Assembly (NCBI GenBank): GCA_946482545.1
Contig: CAMLRX010000105.1
Coordinates: 1-18,359, forward strand
Direction: 5' to 3'
Length of the DNA: 18,359 nt
DNA from: an uncultured Flavihumibacter sp.
GTDB lineage: Bacteria > Bacteroidota > Bacteroidia > Chitinophagales > Chitinophagaceae
Below the pieces are notes generated by a model. The model did no database searches. It had not been told where the DNA came from and saw nothing but the letters and a program-made list of their open reading frames with translations. This document shows positions 1 through 6,251 of the stretch, piece by piece. The position numbers and the translations under genes were made by a program. Position 1 is the first letter of the stretch. Each line of letters starts with the position of its first letter.

Positions 1-297
1 GAAACAAAACACAACTTCGGAAAGATCAAACAAGGTGTTCCCGTTGAATATGAATTTAAGTTCACCAACGTGAGCGGCAAACCCGTTATCATCGAAAACG
101 CGTTGGCCAGTTGCGGCTGCACCACACCAACCTGGCCACAACAACCCATTATGAACGGCAAAACCGGCACCATCAAAGCAGGCTTCAACGCCGCGGCTCC
201 CGGTCCGTTCGACAAAACCATCACGGTGAAAATCAAAGGGGTTCAACTTCCGGTTGAAGTAAGGATTTCAGGAGAAGTGGTAGCTGGAGGGAAGTAG
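1..297 (+). CDS. DUF1573 domain protein, C-terminal part (5' truncated by window edge)
   Basis: An open frame runs from the first base to a TAG at 295-297, giving the last 98 residues. It starts with ETKHNFGKIKQGVPVEYEF and continues through a SCGCTTPTWP segment to a GPFDKTITVKIKG strand. This is the usual layout of the DUF1573 immunoglobulin-like fold: an HxFGxIxxGxxV entry, F-x-N-x-S, a SCGCT turn and a final beta strand. These proteins are common in Bacteroidota, usually exported, and their biochemical role is not established. The start and any signal peptide lie outside the window. An intrinsic terminator follows at 378-408, so this is probably the last gene of its transcript. The family call is firm; the function is unknown. 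Confidence 0.85.
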   Translation, partial: ETKHNFGKIKQGVPVEYEFKFTNVSGKPVIIENALASCGCTTPTWPQQPIMNGKTGTIKAGFNAAAPGPFDKTITVKIKGVQLPVEVRISGEVVAGGK

Positions 298-307
298 TTT
301 ATCGTTC

Positions 308-335
308 GGGATGATGAATGATGAATGTTGGATTG
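308..335 (-). repeat. ATTCATCATTCA repeat, left copy (inverted relative to 955-980)
   Basis: Read on the minus strand this stretch is CAATCCAA, one C, then ATTCATCATTCA and a short tail. It matches the plus-strand sequence at 955-980 (CAATCCAA followed by ATTCATCATTCA), so the two form an imperfect inverted pair about 620 bp apart. The ATTCATCATTCA core and the CAATCCAA block are exact in both. Confidence 0.55.
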
Positions 336-377
336 TTCCAAGATTTGAAGCATCTGAATTTTTTGAATAGAATATAC

Positions 378-408
378 AGGGTGTGGCTGAGGCTGCACCC
401 TTTTTTTT
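378..408 (+). terminator. Intrinsic terminator after the DUF1573 gene
   Basis: The arms AGGGTGTGG (378-386) and CTGCACCCT (393-401) form a 9-bp stem with two G-U pairs and a CTGAGG loop, directly followed by a run of eight T (401-408). It lies about 80 bases after the DUF1573 stop on the same strand. Confidence 0.75.
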
Positions 409-954
409 GGCTGTTTCTATTTCTGAACACGAACAATCGAAGAAGTTAATTTCAGAAAAAACACCATCAGACACTACCACTGGAATAAGTTTCAACAATA
501 GCTAATCAGCCAATACGCTTCATGCGCTTGCAGCCAGTGCTGGCAAGTATGGGTTTCAATAATACCTATCAGTTAATGCCTCTAAAGCCGGGCGGGGATT
601 CTTGCGTTAAGGAGTGGGTGAAAATCTTCTTATTGAAAAGGTATTTAAACGGAGGAAGAATTGGTTTAGAAGAATACCCCAGGGGAAGATATACTTATCT
701 TGGTTCAGAAATCGGTGCCACCGACGTTGTTTTCCCAAGGATGCATCCGTTGAAACACAGCAGGCCAAATCGTGTTTCATCTCCAGATAAAAGGTGAAAA
801 AACTTCAACTTTCGACCATATATCCAACTTACTTTTTGGAAAATCTATTTGTACCTGAGGATTAAGTTGATATCTGTTTACAGAATGGTGCACAACAAAA
901 TAGCCTCCAACAAAACACACTACTGAAAACACAACCGCTCACCTCCCATCCTCC

Positions 955-1077
955 CAATCCAAATTCATCATTCAAAATCCAAAATTTCAGACTTAAAATT
1001 CTGGATTCCTGAGCCCGATTCATCCATTGCCCTTCACTATTCATCCAAAATTCAACAGCCAACATTTAAAATTCAAA
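955..1077 (+). repeat. ATTCA/AAAATTC-rich degenerate repeat tract
   Basis: The motif ATTCA or AAAATTC recurs irregularly (for example in ATTCATCATTCAAAATCC, TTAAAATTCTGG, ATTCATCC, CCAAAATTCAACAG and TTTAAAATTCAAATAC), with little else present. The tract runs directly into the -7 promoter element of the aminotransferase gene. From memory, similar A/T-rich ATTCA tracts occur between genes in Chitinophagaceae-like genomes; no function is known to me. Confidence 0.5.
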
Positions 1078-1085
1078 TACCTTTG
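1078..1085 (+). promoter_or_regulatory. -7 promoter element (TACCTTTG) of the aminotransferase gene
   Basis: TACCTTTG is an exact match to the Bacteroidota -7 consensus TAnnTTTG. It ends only four bases before the proposed ATG at 1090, so transcription would begin at or very near the start codon and the message would be leaderless or nearly so. No good TTTG/TTG -33 element is found 19 bases upstream, which lowers confidence. Confidence 0.55.
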
Positions 1086-1089
1086 CGCC

Positions 1090-2286
1090 ATGCTAACAAT
1101 CAGCCAACGCGGCTATGAAATGCCCGCCTCCCCCATCAGAAAACTTGTTCCGTATGCTGAACAAGCCAAAAAAAAGGGGCTCACGGTGTTCCACCTGAAC
1201 ATCGGTCAGCCCGACATTGAAACGCCCAAGCCGGTACTGGATGCCGTGCGGCAATCCGATTTCAAAGTACTGGAATACAGCCACAGTGCAGGCAACGAAA
1301 GTTACCGGAAGAAACTGGTGCAGTATTACGCCGGAAAAGGCATTGACGTGAACCACCAGCAGATCATTGTGACCACAGGCGGTTCCGAAGCCATCCTTTT
1401 CGGATTTATGGCCTGCCTCGATCCGGGCGATGAAGTGATTATCCCCGAACCGTTTTACGCCAACTACAACGGATTCGCGGTGGAAGCGGGTGTGAAAGTG
1501 GTGCCGATCACCGCTTCTATTGAAACAGGATTTGCCCTGCCTCCTATCGCCGATTTTGAACAAAAGATTACCCCACGTACTAAAGCCATCATCATCTGTA
1601 ACCCTAATAACCCTACAGGTTATTTGTACAGCAGGGAAGAACTTGATACCCTGAAAGAGATTGTGAAGAAACACAACCTCTACCTGTTCTCCGATGAGGC
1701 TTACCGTGAGTTCTGCTATACCGGTTCACATTTCAGTGCGATGCAACTGGAAGGAATCGAAGACCATGTTTTGCTGATGGACACCATTTCCAAACGCTAT
1801 AGCGCCTGCGGCGGAAGAATCGGCGCGTTGGTGACCAAAAACCAGGCAGTACTGGATGCCGTAATGAAATTTGCGCAGGCCAGGCTCAGTCCGCCCTCCT
1901 TCGCTCAGATCGCCGGAGAAGCCGCCATTGATCTGCCCGAAAACTATTTCGACACCATCAAAGAAGAATACCTCCGCAGGAGAGACGCTGTTGTCTCAAG
2001 GCTGAACGCCATGCCGGGCGTAACCTGCCCCAACCCGGGCGGCGCGTTTTATGCGGTGGTGGAATTGCCCATTGCAGATTCGGATCATTTCTGCCAGTGG
2101 CTGCTGGAATCTTTCGAACACAACGGCGCCACGGTAATGATGGCTCCTGCAACCGGGTTCTACCAAACGCCAGGACTGGGTAAAAAAGAAGTGCGCATCG
2201 CTTATGTTTTGAACGAGGAATCCATTCACAAAGCAATGGATTGCCTGGAAGCGGCGCTTAAAGTGTACCCGGGAAGAACGTTATAA
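1090..2286 (+). CDS. PLP-dependent aminotransferase, class I/II (COG0436 type)
   Basis: A 398-residue fold-type I aminotransferase, full length for the family. Visible landmarks are the N-terminal NIGQPDIETP substrate loop (38-47), TGGSEA (97-101) for phosphate binding, NPNNPTG (171-177), SDEAYREF with the pyridine-binding Asp202, the Schiff-base Lys235 in SKRYSACGGRIG, and Arg369 in VRIAY for the substrate carboxylate. It transfers an amino group between an amino acid and a 2-oxo acid in the cytoplasm; the substrate cannot be read from sequence and could be aspartate or an aromatic amino acid. The frame extends upstream to 1027, but the TACCTTTG element at 1078-1085 and the match to family N-termini favour the ATG at 1090. 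It stands alone, followed by a strong terminator. Confidence 0.93.
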   Translation: MLTISQRGYEMPASPIRKLVPYAEQAKKKGLTVFHLNIGQPDIETPKPVLDAVRQSDFKVLEYSHSAGNESYRKKLVQYYAGKGIDVNHQQIIVTTGGSEAILFGFMACLDPGDEVIIPEPFYANYNGFAVEAGVKVVPITASIETGFALPPIADFEQKITPRTKAIIICNPNNPTGYLYSREELDTLKEIVKKHNLYLFSDEAYREFCYTGSHFSAMQLEGIEDHVLLMDTISKRYSACGGRIGALVTKNQAVLDAVMKFAQARLSPPSFAQIAGEAAIDLPENYFDTIKEEYLRRRDAVVSRLNAMPGVTCPNPGGAFYAVVELPIADSDHFCQWLLESFEHNGATVMMAPATGFYQTPGLGKKEVRIAYVLNEESIHKAMDCLEAALKVYPGRTL

Positions 2287-2307
2287 TAAATTTCATTTCA
2301 TATCCTG

Positions 2308-2340
2308 AACCGGCCATCCACAGTGGCCGGTTTTCTTTTG
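2308..2340 (+). terminator. Intrinsic terminator after the aminotransferase
   Basis: A perfect 9-bp stem AACCGGCCA (2308-2316) / TGGCCGGTT (2324-2332), loop of seven bases, followed by TTTTCTTTTG. It lies 21 bases after the stop codon. Confidence 0.9.
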
Positions 2341-2467
2341 CCCCACCAAACACATATAATTTAAAATAATCTAATTAATTTTTAATCAATGATTCGTTTT
2401 TAAGTTGAATAGCTTCTAAAATCTCACATTATCGTAAAAAATATTTATCTGTTATAAAAGTTTTACT

Positions 2468-2475
2468 TTTCTTTG
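2468..2475 (+). promoter_or_regulatory. Possible -7 element upstream of amt
   Basis: TTTCTTTG matches TAnnTTTG at five of six fixed positions and lies 44 bases before the amt start. No clear TTTG is present at the -33 spacing. The surrounding 2341-2470 stretch is very A/T-rich, as expected of a promoter region. Confidence 0.3.
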
Positions 2476-2519
2476 CTTCATCATCATCAAGCTGAACAGA
2501 CTTTAATATCTACGCAACT

Positions 2520-3842
2520 ATGTCAATGAGCCGTCGACTGGCCATGCTGCCCTTTGGGCTGCTGCTGGCCGTATTAGTTCTTAGTTTTATTTTTCCGGGC
2601 AACCCGGTGAATGGCATCAACCAGGAAGGTATCAGTTTTCCCGATACGGCCTGGATGCTGACTTCCACCGCCCTGGTACTGATTATGACGCCTGGTCTGG
2701 CATTCTTCTACGGAGGAATGGTGAGTAAGAAGAACGTGATTTCCACCATGCTGCAGAGTTTTATCTGCATGGCCGTGATCTCGATTCTGTGGGTAGTACT
2801 GGGTTTCAGCATGGCTTTTGGAGATTCCAACGGCGGTGTGATTGGGAATCCCGGCACCTTCTTTATGATGCAGGGTGTGCTGGGCGGAAAACCCTGGGAG
2901 TTGGCGCCCACTATTCCGTTGGTACTTTTCGCTATGTACCAGTTGAAGTTCGCCATCATCACACCAGCTTTAATAACGGGTGCGTTCGCAGAGAGAATAA
3001 GGTTTACATCTTATATATTATTTATAGTTCTTTTTTCGCTCTTTATTTATTGTCCGCTGGCACACGCCACCTGGCATCCGGAAGGCATCCTTTTTAAACT
3101 TGGGGTGCTCGACTTTGCAGGTGGAACGGTAGTACACATGAGTGCGGGATGGGCCGCCCTGGCAGGCGCATTGTACCTTAAAAAAAGGAACGAGCCCAGC
3201 CACAATCCTGCACGCGTAACGTATGTATTACTGGGTACGGGTTTGCTGTGGTTCGGATGGTTCGGTTTCAATGCCGGTTCCGCCTTTGGCGCAAACGGCC
3301 TGGCCGCCACCGCTCTCGCCACCACCAGTGCCGCCTCGGGTTCCGCCGCTTTCGCCTGGATCATCTTTGATGCCATCCGGGGCAGAAAGCCCTCAGCCAT
3401 GGGCACCTGCATCGGAGCAGTAGTAGGACTGGTAGCCATAACACCGGCAGCCGGTTTCGTCACCATCTCCCATGCACTGGCCATCGGCATCATCAGCAGC
3501 ATTGTAAGCAACCTGATGGTGGAACTGAGGACCCGCAGAACCAATATCGATGATACCCTGGATGTATTTCCATGCCATGGCATCGGCGGTATCACCGGTA
3601 TGATCCTCACCGGCGTGTTCGCCAGCAAAAACGTGAATGCCAACATCGCGGAGAATGGACTGGTGTACGGAGAAACACACCTGTTCAGTGTACATCTCCT
3701 CGCGATGGTGGGCGTTTCACTCTTCGCTTTCTTCGGCACACTGCTGCTGTTGAAAGTGACCGATCTCATCACCCCACTCCGCGTTTCAGACGAGGAAGAG
3801 CGTGAGGGACTGGACCTCAGTCAGCATGGAGAAAGACTCTAG
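2520..3842 (+). CDS. amt: Ammonium transporter, Amt/Mep/Rh family
   Basis: A 440-residue polytopic inner-membrane protein, the normal Amt length. An N-terminal hydrophobic segment (about 8-26) may be a signal or extra helix. The core begins at DTAWMLTSTALVLIMTPGLAFFYGG (42-66). The family signature is DFAGGTVVHMSAG (198-210), with the first pore histidine His206; the twin His353 is in DVFPCHGIGG. The C-terminus EGLDLSQHGERL is the cytoplasmic tail that contacts PII proteins in this family. It moves ammonium/ammonia into the cell. No glnB/glnK gene is beside it, although the two are often paired. ATG at 2520 or in-frame ATG at 2526 are both possible. A stretch at 2994-3053 uses codons very unlike the rest of the gene (see findings). 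Confidence 0.95.
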   Translation: MSMSRRLAMLPFGLLLAVLVLSFIFPGNPVNGINQEGISFPDTAWMLTSTALVLIMTPGLAFFYGGMVSKKNVISTMLQSFICMAVISILWVVLGFSMAFGDSNGGVIGNPGTFFMMQGVLGGKPWELAPTIPLVLFAMYQLKFAIITPALITGAFAERIRFTSYILFIVLFSLFIYCPLAHATWHPEGILFKLGVLDFAGGTVVHMSAGWAALAGALYLKKRNEPSHNPARVTYVLLGTGLLWFGWFGFNAGSAFGANGLAATALATTSAASGSAAFAWIIFDAIRGRKPSAMGTCIGAVVGLVAITPAAGFVTISHALAIGIISSIVSNLMVELRTRRTNIDDTLDVFPCHGIGGITGMILTGVFASKNVNANIAENGLVYGETHLFSVHLLAMVGVSLFAFFGTLLLLKVTDLITPLRVSDEEEREGLDLSQHGERL

Positions 3843-3895
3843 CTGACCACAAACAAGGCGTAGATATACAGTCATAATGGCAAGCAATCGTAGAC

Positions 3896-3924
3896 TCCCC
3901 CCATTTCTATGGGGGGACCTTTTT
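3896..3924 (+). terminator. Intrinsic terminator after amt
   Basis: The arms TCCCCCCAT (3896-3904) and ATGGGGGGA (3909-3917) form a perfect 9-bp stem with a TTCT loop, followed by CC and five T (3920-3924). It is 53 bases past the amt stop. Confidence 0.85.
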
Positions 3925-4063
3925 AAAAGCCAGCAAAAACATTTTCGCTTACCGAATGGTGCCCTTTTTAAACCTATCCTCCCTGTTACCAACCAACTGC
4001 TTTTCCGGGACAACCCGGGCTTCAACCAACCTGTTTTAACCAAGACCAATTGCTTAGTAAAGC

Positions 4064-4100
4064 ATAAGCCGGATTCGTGTGGGATCCGGCTTATTTATTT
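4064..4100 (+). terminator. Second intrinsic terminator-like hairpin in the amt-tRNA spacer
   Basis: A perfect 11-bp stem ATAAGCCGGAT (4064-4074) / ATCCGGCTTAT (4084-4094), nine-base loop, followed by TTTATTT. It is stronger than needed as a backup for amt, whose own terminator is 140 bases upstream, so it may end an independent short transcript. Confidence 0.65.
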
Positions 4101-4344
4101 GGTATTGAAATTATGCAGATCATCAGAAATCAAGCATGTGCTATTATTTACTGCACAATCACTTTAAATAGAATTGATTTTAATTCAGAAAGAAAAAAGG
4201 TCACATTTCTTCATAGTCAGAATAGCTTTGAATCTATAACACCGAAAGCCTTATCAGAACAGGATTACAACGAAGCAGGATTCATAGGGAAATTTCAATC
4301 CCTGGTACCTTTTCTGCTACCTCTAAAAAATAAATACACCAATA

Positions 4345-4380
4345 AAAAAAGCCCGTAGAACTAACTTCTACAGGCTTTTT
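4345..4380 (-). terminator. Terminator of the tRNA-Met transcript (bidirectional)
   Basis: AAAAAGCC and GTAGAA (4346-4360, separated by one unpaired C) pair with TTCTAC and GGCTTTTT (4366-4380, separated by one A), loop CTAAC. On the minus strand the stem is followed by a T run (complement of 4344-4350). It begins 10 bases after the tRNA 3' end; the T run on the plus side means it can work in both directions. Confidence 0.85.
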
Positions 4381-4390
4381 CTCTCTATTG

Positions 4391-4464
4391 TAGCGAGGAG
4401 CAGACTTGAACTGCCGACCTTCGGGTTATGAATCCGATGCTCTAACCAGCTGAGCTACCTCGCC
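4391..4464 (-). tRNA. tRNA-Met, anticodon CAT
   Basis: Read on the minus strand the 74 bases fold as a complete cloverleaf: acceptor GGCGAGG/CCTCGCT, D stem GCTC/GAGC with loop AGCTGGTTA, anticodon loop TTCATAA (anticodon at 4428-4430), T stem GGCAG/CTGCT with loop TTCAAGT, discriminator A at 4391. CCA is not encoded. The GGG/CCC anticodon-stem pairs of initiator tRNA are absent, so this is elongator Met, or possibly the isoleucine tRNA whose C34 is converted to lysidine. The first acceptor pair is G-U, and the anticodon stem closes with an A-C mismatch. It has its own promoter and terminator. Confidence 0.95.
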
Positions 4465-4474
4465 AAAAGGAGTG

Positions 4475-4482
4475 CAAAGATA
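4475..4482 (-). promoter_or_regulatory. -7 promoter element of the tRNA gene
   Basis: On the minus strand this is TATCTTTG, an exact TAnnTTTG match, ending 10 bases before the tRNA 5' end. The predicted start site would fall just ahead of the mature tRNA. No clear -33 TTTG is seen. Confidence 0.65.
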
Positions 4483-4602
4483 AAAGTATTTACCTTAAAA
4501 CTCCATATCCTTTCCTAACTTTTTTTTAGGGCTCATTTTCAACCAATAGCCTGATAGTCAATTACCCACAAAACTCATTGCTCCGAAACGCGCACTTTCA
4601 AC

Positions 4603-6012
4603 CTACTTTTTAAACAACCAGTAATCAAAATTGAACAGCTCCCTTCCCGCAGTAACATTTTGTCCCTTGAATGAAAAATACACATCGTGCACCCCCGTAA
4701 CCGAATTAGCCACCGTTTCCGTAAAAGTCTTCCAGGCATCCCAACCTCCCGTGCGCGACACATTAATAGCAACGATTTTCGTTCCACCCACGCTATCGGC
4801 ATATACTTCCAGCACACCGCCACCCAATCCCGCGGCAATAGATGCCGTGAACGTTTTAGGCGCTTCTTTTCCAAAATCAACATTGCGCACTTTGATGTAC
4901 CCGCCATTCCTGACATCCGATACAAAAACACCTGTCTTCGGATGCTGGTCCGTTTTACAGTTTACCGCCCACGCGATAGTTTCAGCCTCTGTTTTCTGGT
5001 AAGGATTCAACACGCCTACCGGTGCCGGCCCTTCCTTCGAGATGTTAACCTGCGGAATAGTACCATCCGGATTATAACTAAACGACTCTATCGAACTGGA
5101 GCGCCCGTAACTACCGCCACCTTTCAACAATGCTGTGTGGTAAAACAAATATGACTTCCCTTTATAATCAATGATACCACCATGGTTGGTAAAACTGTTC
5201 GTCGGCTGCTCGGTCATGATTTTGCCTTTGTACACCCAGGGACCGGTGGGGCTCTTGCTCATGGCATAAGACAAACACTCCTTCCCTTTCTCCATACCGG
5301 CATACATCATATAATAGTTGCCGTTCCGCTTATAAAACCAGGGACCTTCTACATACATATCCTTGATTTCCGGCCGCTTCTCGTTCGCGTTGGGCGCATT
5401 GCCATTACCGCGCGGCGGCCGCACGCCGCCAAAAGTTTCAACAGTTTGAGGGATTTCATTGATCGCTCCGGAATAGGAAATCATGTCCTTGTTCAACTTC
5501 ACGTAATACAGGTTCGGATTCCCCCAATAGAGATATGCCTGCCCATCGTCATCCACAAAAACCGTGGGGTCGATATTGTACCAGGTTCCTGTGGTGATCA
5601 GCGGCTTGCCGAGGGCATCCTTAAAAGGCCCGGTGGGACTATCCCCAACAGCCACACCAATAGACATATTGTTCTGTTCCGTTTGCACACAGATGTACCA
5701 ATAAAATTTTCCATTGCGTTCAATACATTGCGCAGCCCAGGCCCGGTCGCGCGCCCAACTGAAAGATTCCAGCGCCAGCGGAATACCGTGGTCCGTCCAG
5801 TTCACCATATCGGATGAAGAAAATACGCGCCAGCGGGTCATGTAATAAAAATCAAACCCGGGAATATCATCACCGGTGTACATGTACACTTTGTTGTTGT
5901 ACACCATGGGAGCCGGATCGGGCGTATAGGAAGTCTGAACAACGGGATTTTGCGCATTGGCATGCAGCCCCGTCAACGAAATGGCCAGCGCCATTAAAGC
6001 ATTTCTTTTCAT
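4603..6012 (-). CDS. Glycoside hydrolase family 43 enzyme with C-terminal CBM6-like module
   Basis: A 469-residue secreted protein. Residues 1-20 are a signal peptide (cleavage likely after HANA). Residues about 25-330 form a five-bladed GH43 catalytic domain with the three expected acids: Asp32 (general base, YTPDPAPMVY), Asp148 (NIDPTVFVDDDGQ) and Glu222 (general acid, MYVEGPWFY). Residues about 339-469 begin QKTEAETIAW and end ELFNFDYWLF, the pattern of a CBM6-type carbohydrate-binding module. The VFSSSDMVNWTDHG segment resembles the arabinofuranosidase/xylosidase branch that trims arabinoxylan; exact activity is uncertain. It follows susD on the same strand, but a terminator (6192-6223) separates them, and a LacI-type operator (6098-6111) lies 86 bases upstream of its ATG. 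I find no good terminator between it and the tRNA. Confidence 0.9.
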   Translation of the reverse strand: MKRNALMALAISLTGLHANAQNPVVQTSYTPDPAPMVYNNKVYMYTGDDIPGFDFYYMTRWRVFSSSDMVNWTDHGIPLALESFSWARDRAWAAQCIERNGKFYWYICVQTEQNNMSIGVAVGDSPTGPFKDALGKPLITTGTWYNIDPTVFVDDDGQAYLYWGNPNLYYVKLNKDMISYSGAINEIPQTVETFGGVRPPRGNGNAPNANEKRPEIKDMYVEGPWFYKRNGNYYMMYAGMEKGKECLSYAMSKSPTGPWVYKGKIMTEQPTNSFTNHGGIIDYKGKSYLFYHTALLKGGGSYGRSSSIESFSYNPDGTIPQVNISKEGPAPVGVLNPYQKTEAETIAWAVNCKTDQHPKTGVFVSDVRNGGYIKVRNVDFGKEAPKTFTASIAAGLGGGVLEVYADSVGGTKIVAINVSRTGGWDAWKTFTETVANSVTGVHDVYFSFKGQNVTAGRELFNFDYWLFKK

Positions 6013-6097
6013 ATTGCGTTTGTTGAGTATCGTTAGATGGTTTATGAAAGGGTTATTGACATAGAAACGACCGATTTATACGGATTTTAATCCAAAA

Positions 6098-6111
6098 TGA
6101 AATCGGTTACA
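6098..6111 (-). promoter_or_regulatory. LacI-family-type operator upstream of GH43
   Basis: TGAAATCGGTTACA on the plus strand matches the general LacI/PurR/CcpA-type operator pattern TGnAAnCGnTTnCA at all ten fixed positions, and the symmetry extends to AAATG...CATTT (6095-6114). It is nearly identical to the site at 16740-16753 (12 of 14 bases when that one is reverse-complemented) and has the same orientation towards its gene. The regulator is not in this window. Confidence 0.65.
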
Positions 6112-6134
6112 TTTCTACCGGAACGCAATATAAA

Positions 6135-6161
6135 AAATAAATGTAGAAAGTACATTTATTT
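6135..6161. repeat. Perfect 11-bp A/T-rich inverted repeat upstream of GH43
   Basis: AAATAAATGTA (6135-6145) and TACATTTATTT (6151-6161) are exact complements around GAAAG. On the minus strand it is followed by further T residues, so it might act as a weak second terminator. Its place between the susD terminator and the LacI-type operator fits an operator for another regulator equally well. Confidence 0.6.
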
Positions 6162-6191
6162 AAGATTTTTTATCTGAAGCAAGGAAGTTTA

Positions 6192-6223
6192 TAAAACAAA
6201 ACCAGCGGAGAGAACTCCGCCGG
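6192..6223 (-). terminator. Intrinsic terminator after susD
   Basis: On the minus strand CCGGCGGAG pairs with CTCCGCTGG (one G-U) across a TTCT loop, followed by TTTTGTTTT. It lies 28 bases after the susD stop and separates the import genes from GH43. Confidence 0.85.
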
Positions 6224-6251
6224 TACGATTGAAAATTGCTATAAAAGAAAA

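Larger units (their letters stand above)
298..1077. other. 780-bp spacer without a convincing gene
   Basis: After the terminator at 378-408 I see no recognisable gene. One 91-codon frame (522-797, +) exists. Its protein is not one I recognise and no ribosome binding site or promoter is evident, so I do not call it. The two ends of the spacer carry ATTCA-type repeats in opposite orientation (308-335 and 955-1077). The spacer could be a decayed gene or a small mobile remnant, but no transposase motif or target duplication is visible. Confidence 0.5.
3843..4344. other. Hairpin-rich spacer between amt and the tRNA
   Basis: No protein gene is supported here; short frames at 3877-4167 and 4077-4358 run through terminator hairpins. 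Besides the amt terminator there is a small hairpin (CCGGG 4005-4009 / CCCGG 4014-4018) and a second strong terminator-like hairpin at 4064-4094. About 140 bases lie between the two terminators with no ORF, which could be a small RNA gene ending at the second one. From 4101 to 4344 I see nothing recognisable. Confidence 0.4.

Noticed and set aside
522..797. 91-codon plus-strand frame in the first spacer
   Set aside because: No recognisable family, no promoter or ribosome binding signal, and it lies in a repeat-flanked stretch; too weak to call a gene.
1093..1674. 193-codon minus-strand frame
   Set aside because: Lies wholly antisense to the well-supported aminotransferase; its product has no recognisable domain.
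3047..3772. 241-codon minus-strand frame
   Set aside because: Antisense to amt, low-complexity Ala/Pro/Met-rich product; a by-product of codon bias in the membrane protein gene.
5182..5817. 211-codon plus-strand frame
   Set aside because: Antisense to the GH43 catalytic domain, whose active-site motifs are intact.
6066..6079. Possible further operator half-site (ACCGATTT, 6070-6077) near GH43
   Set aside because: It mirrors AAATCGGT at 6100-6107, but matches the LacI-type pattern at only five of ten fixed positions.
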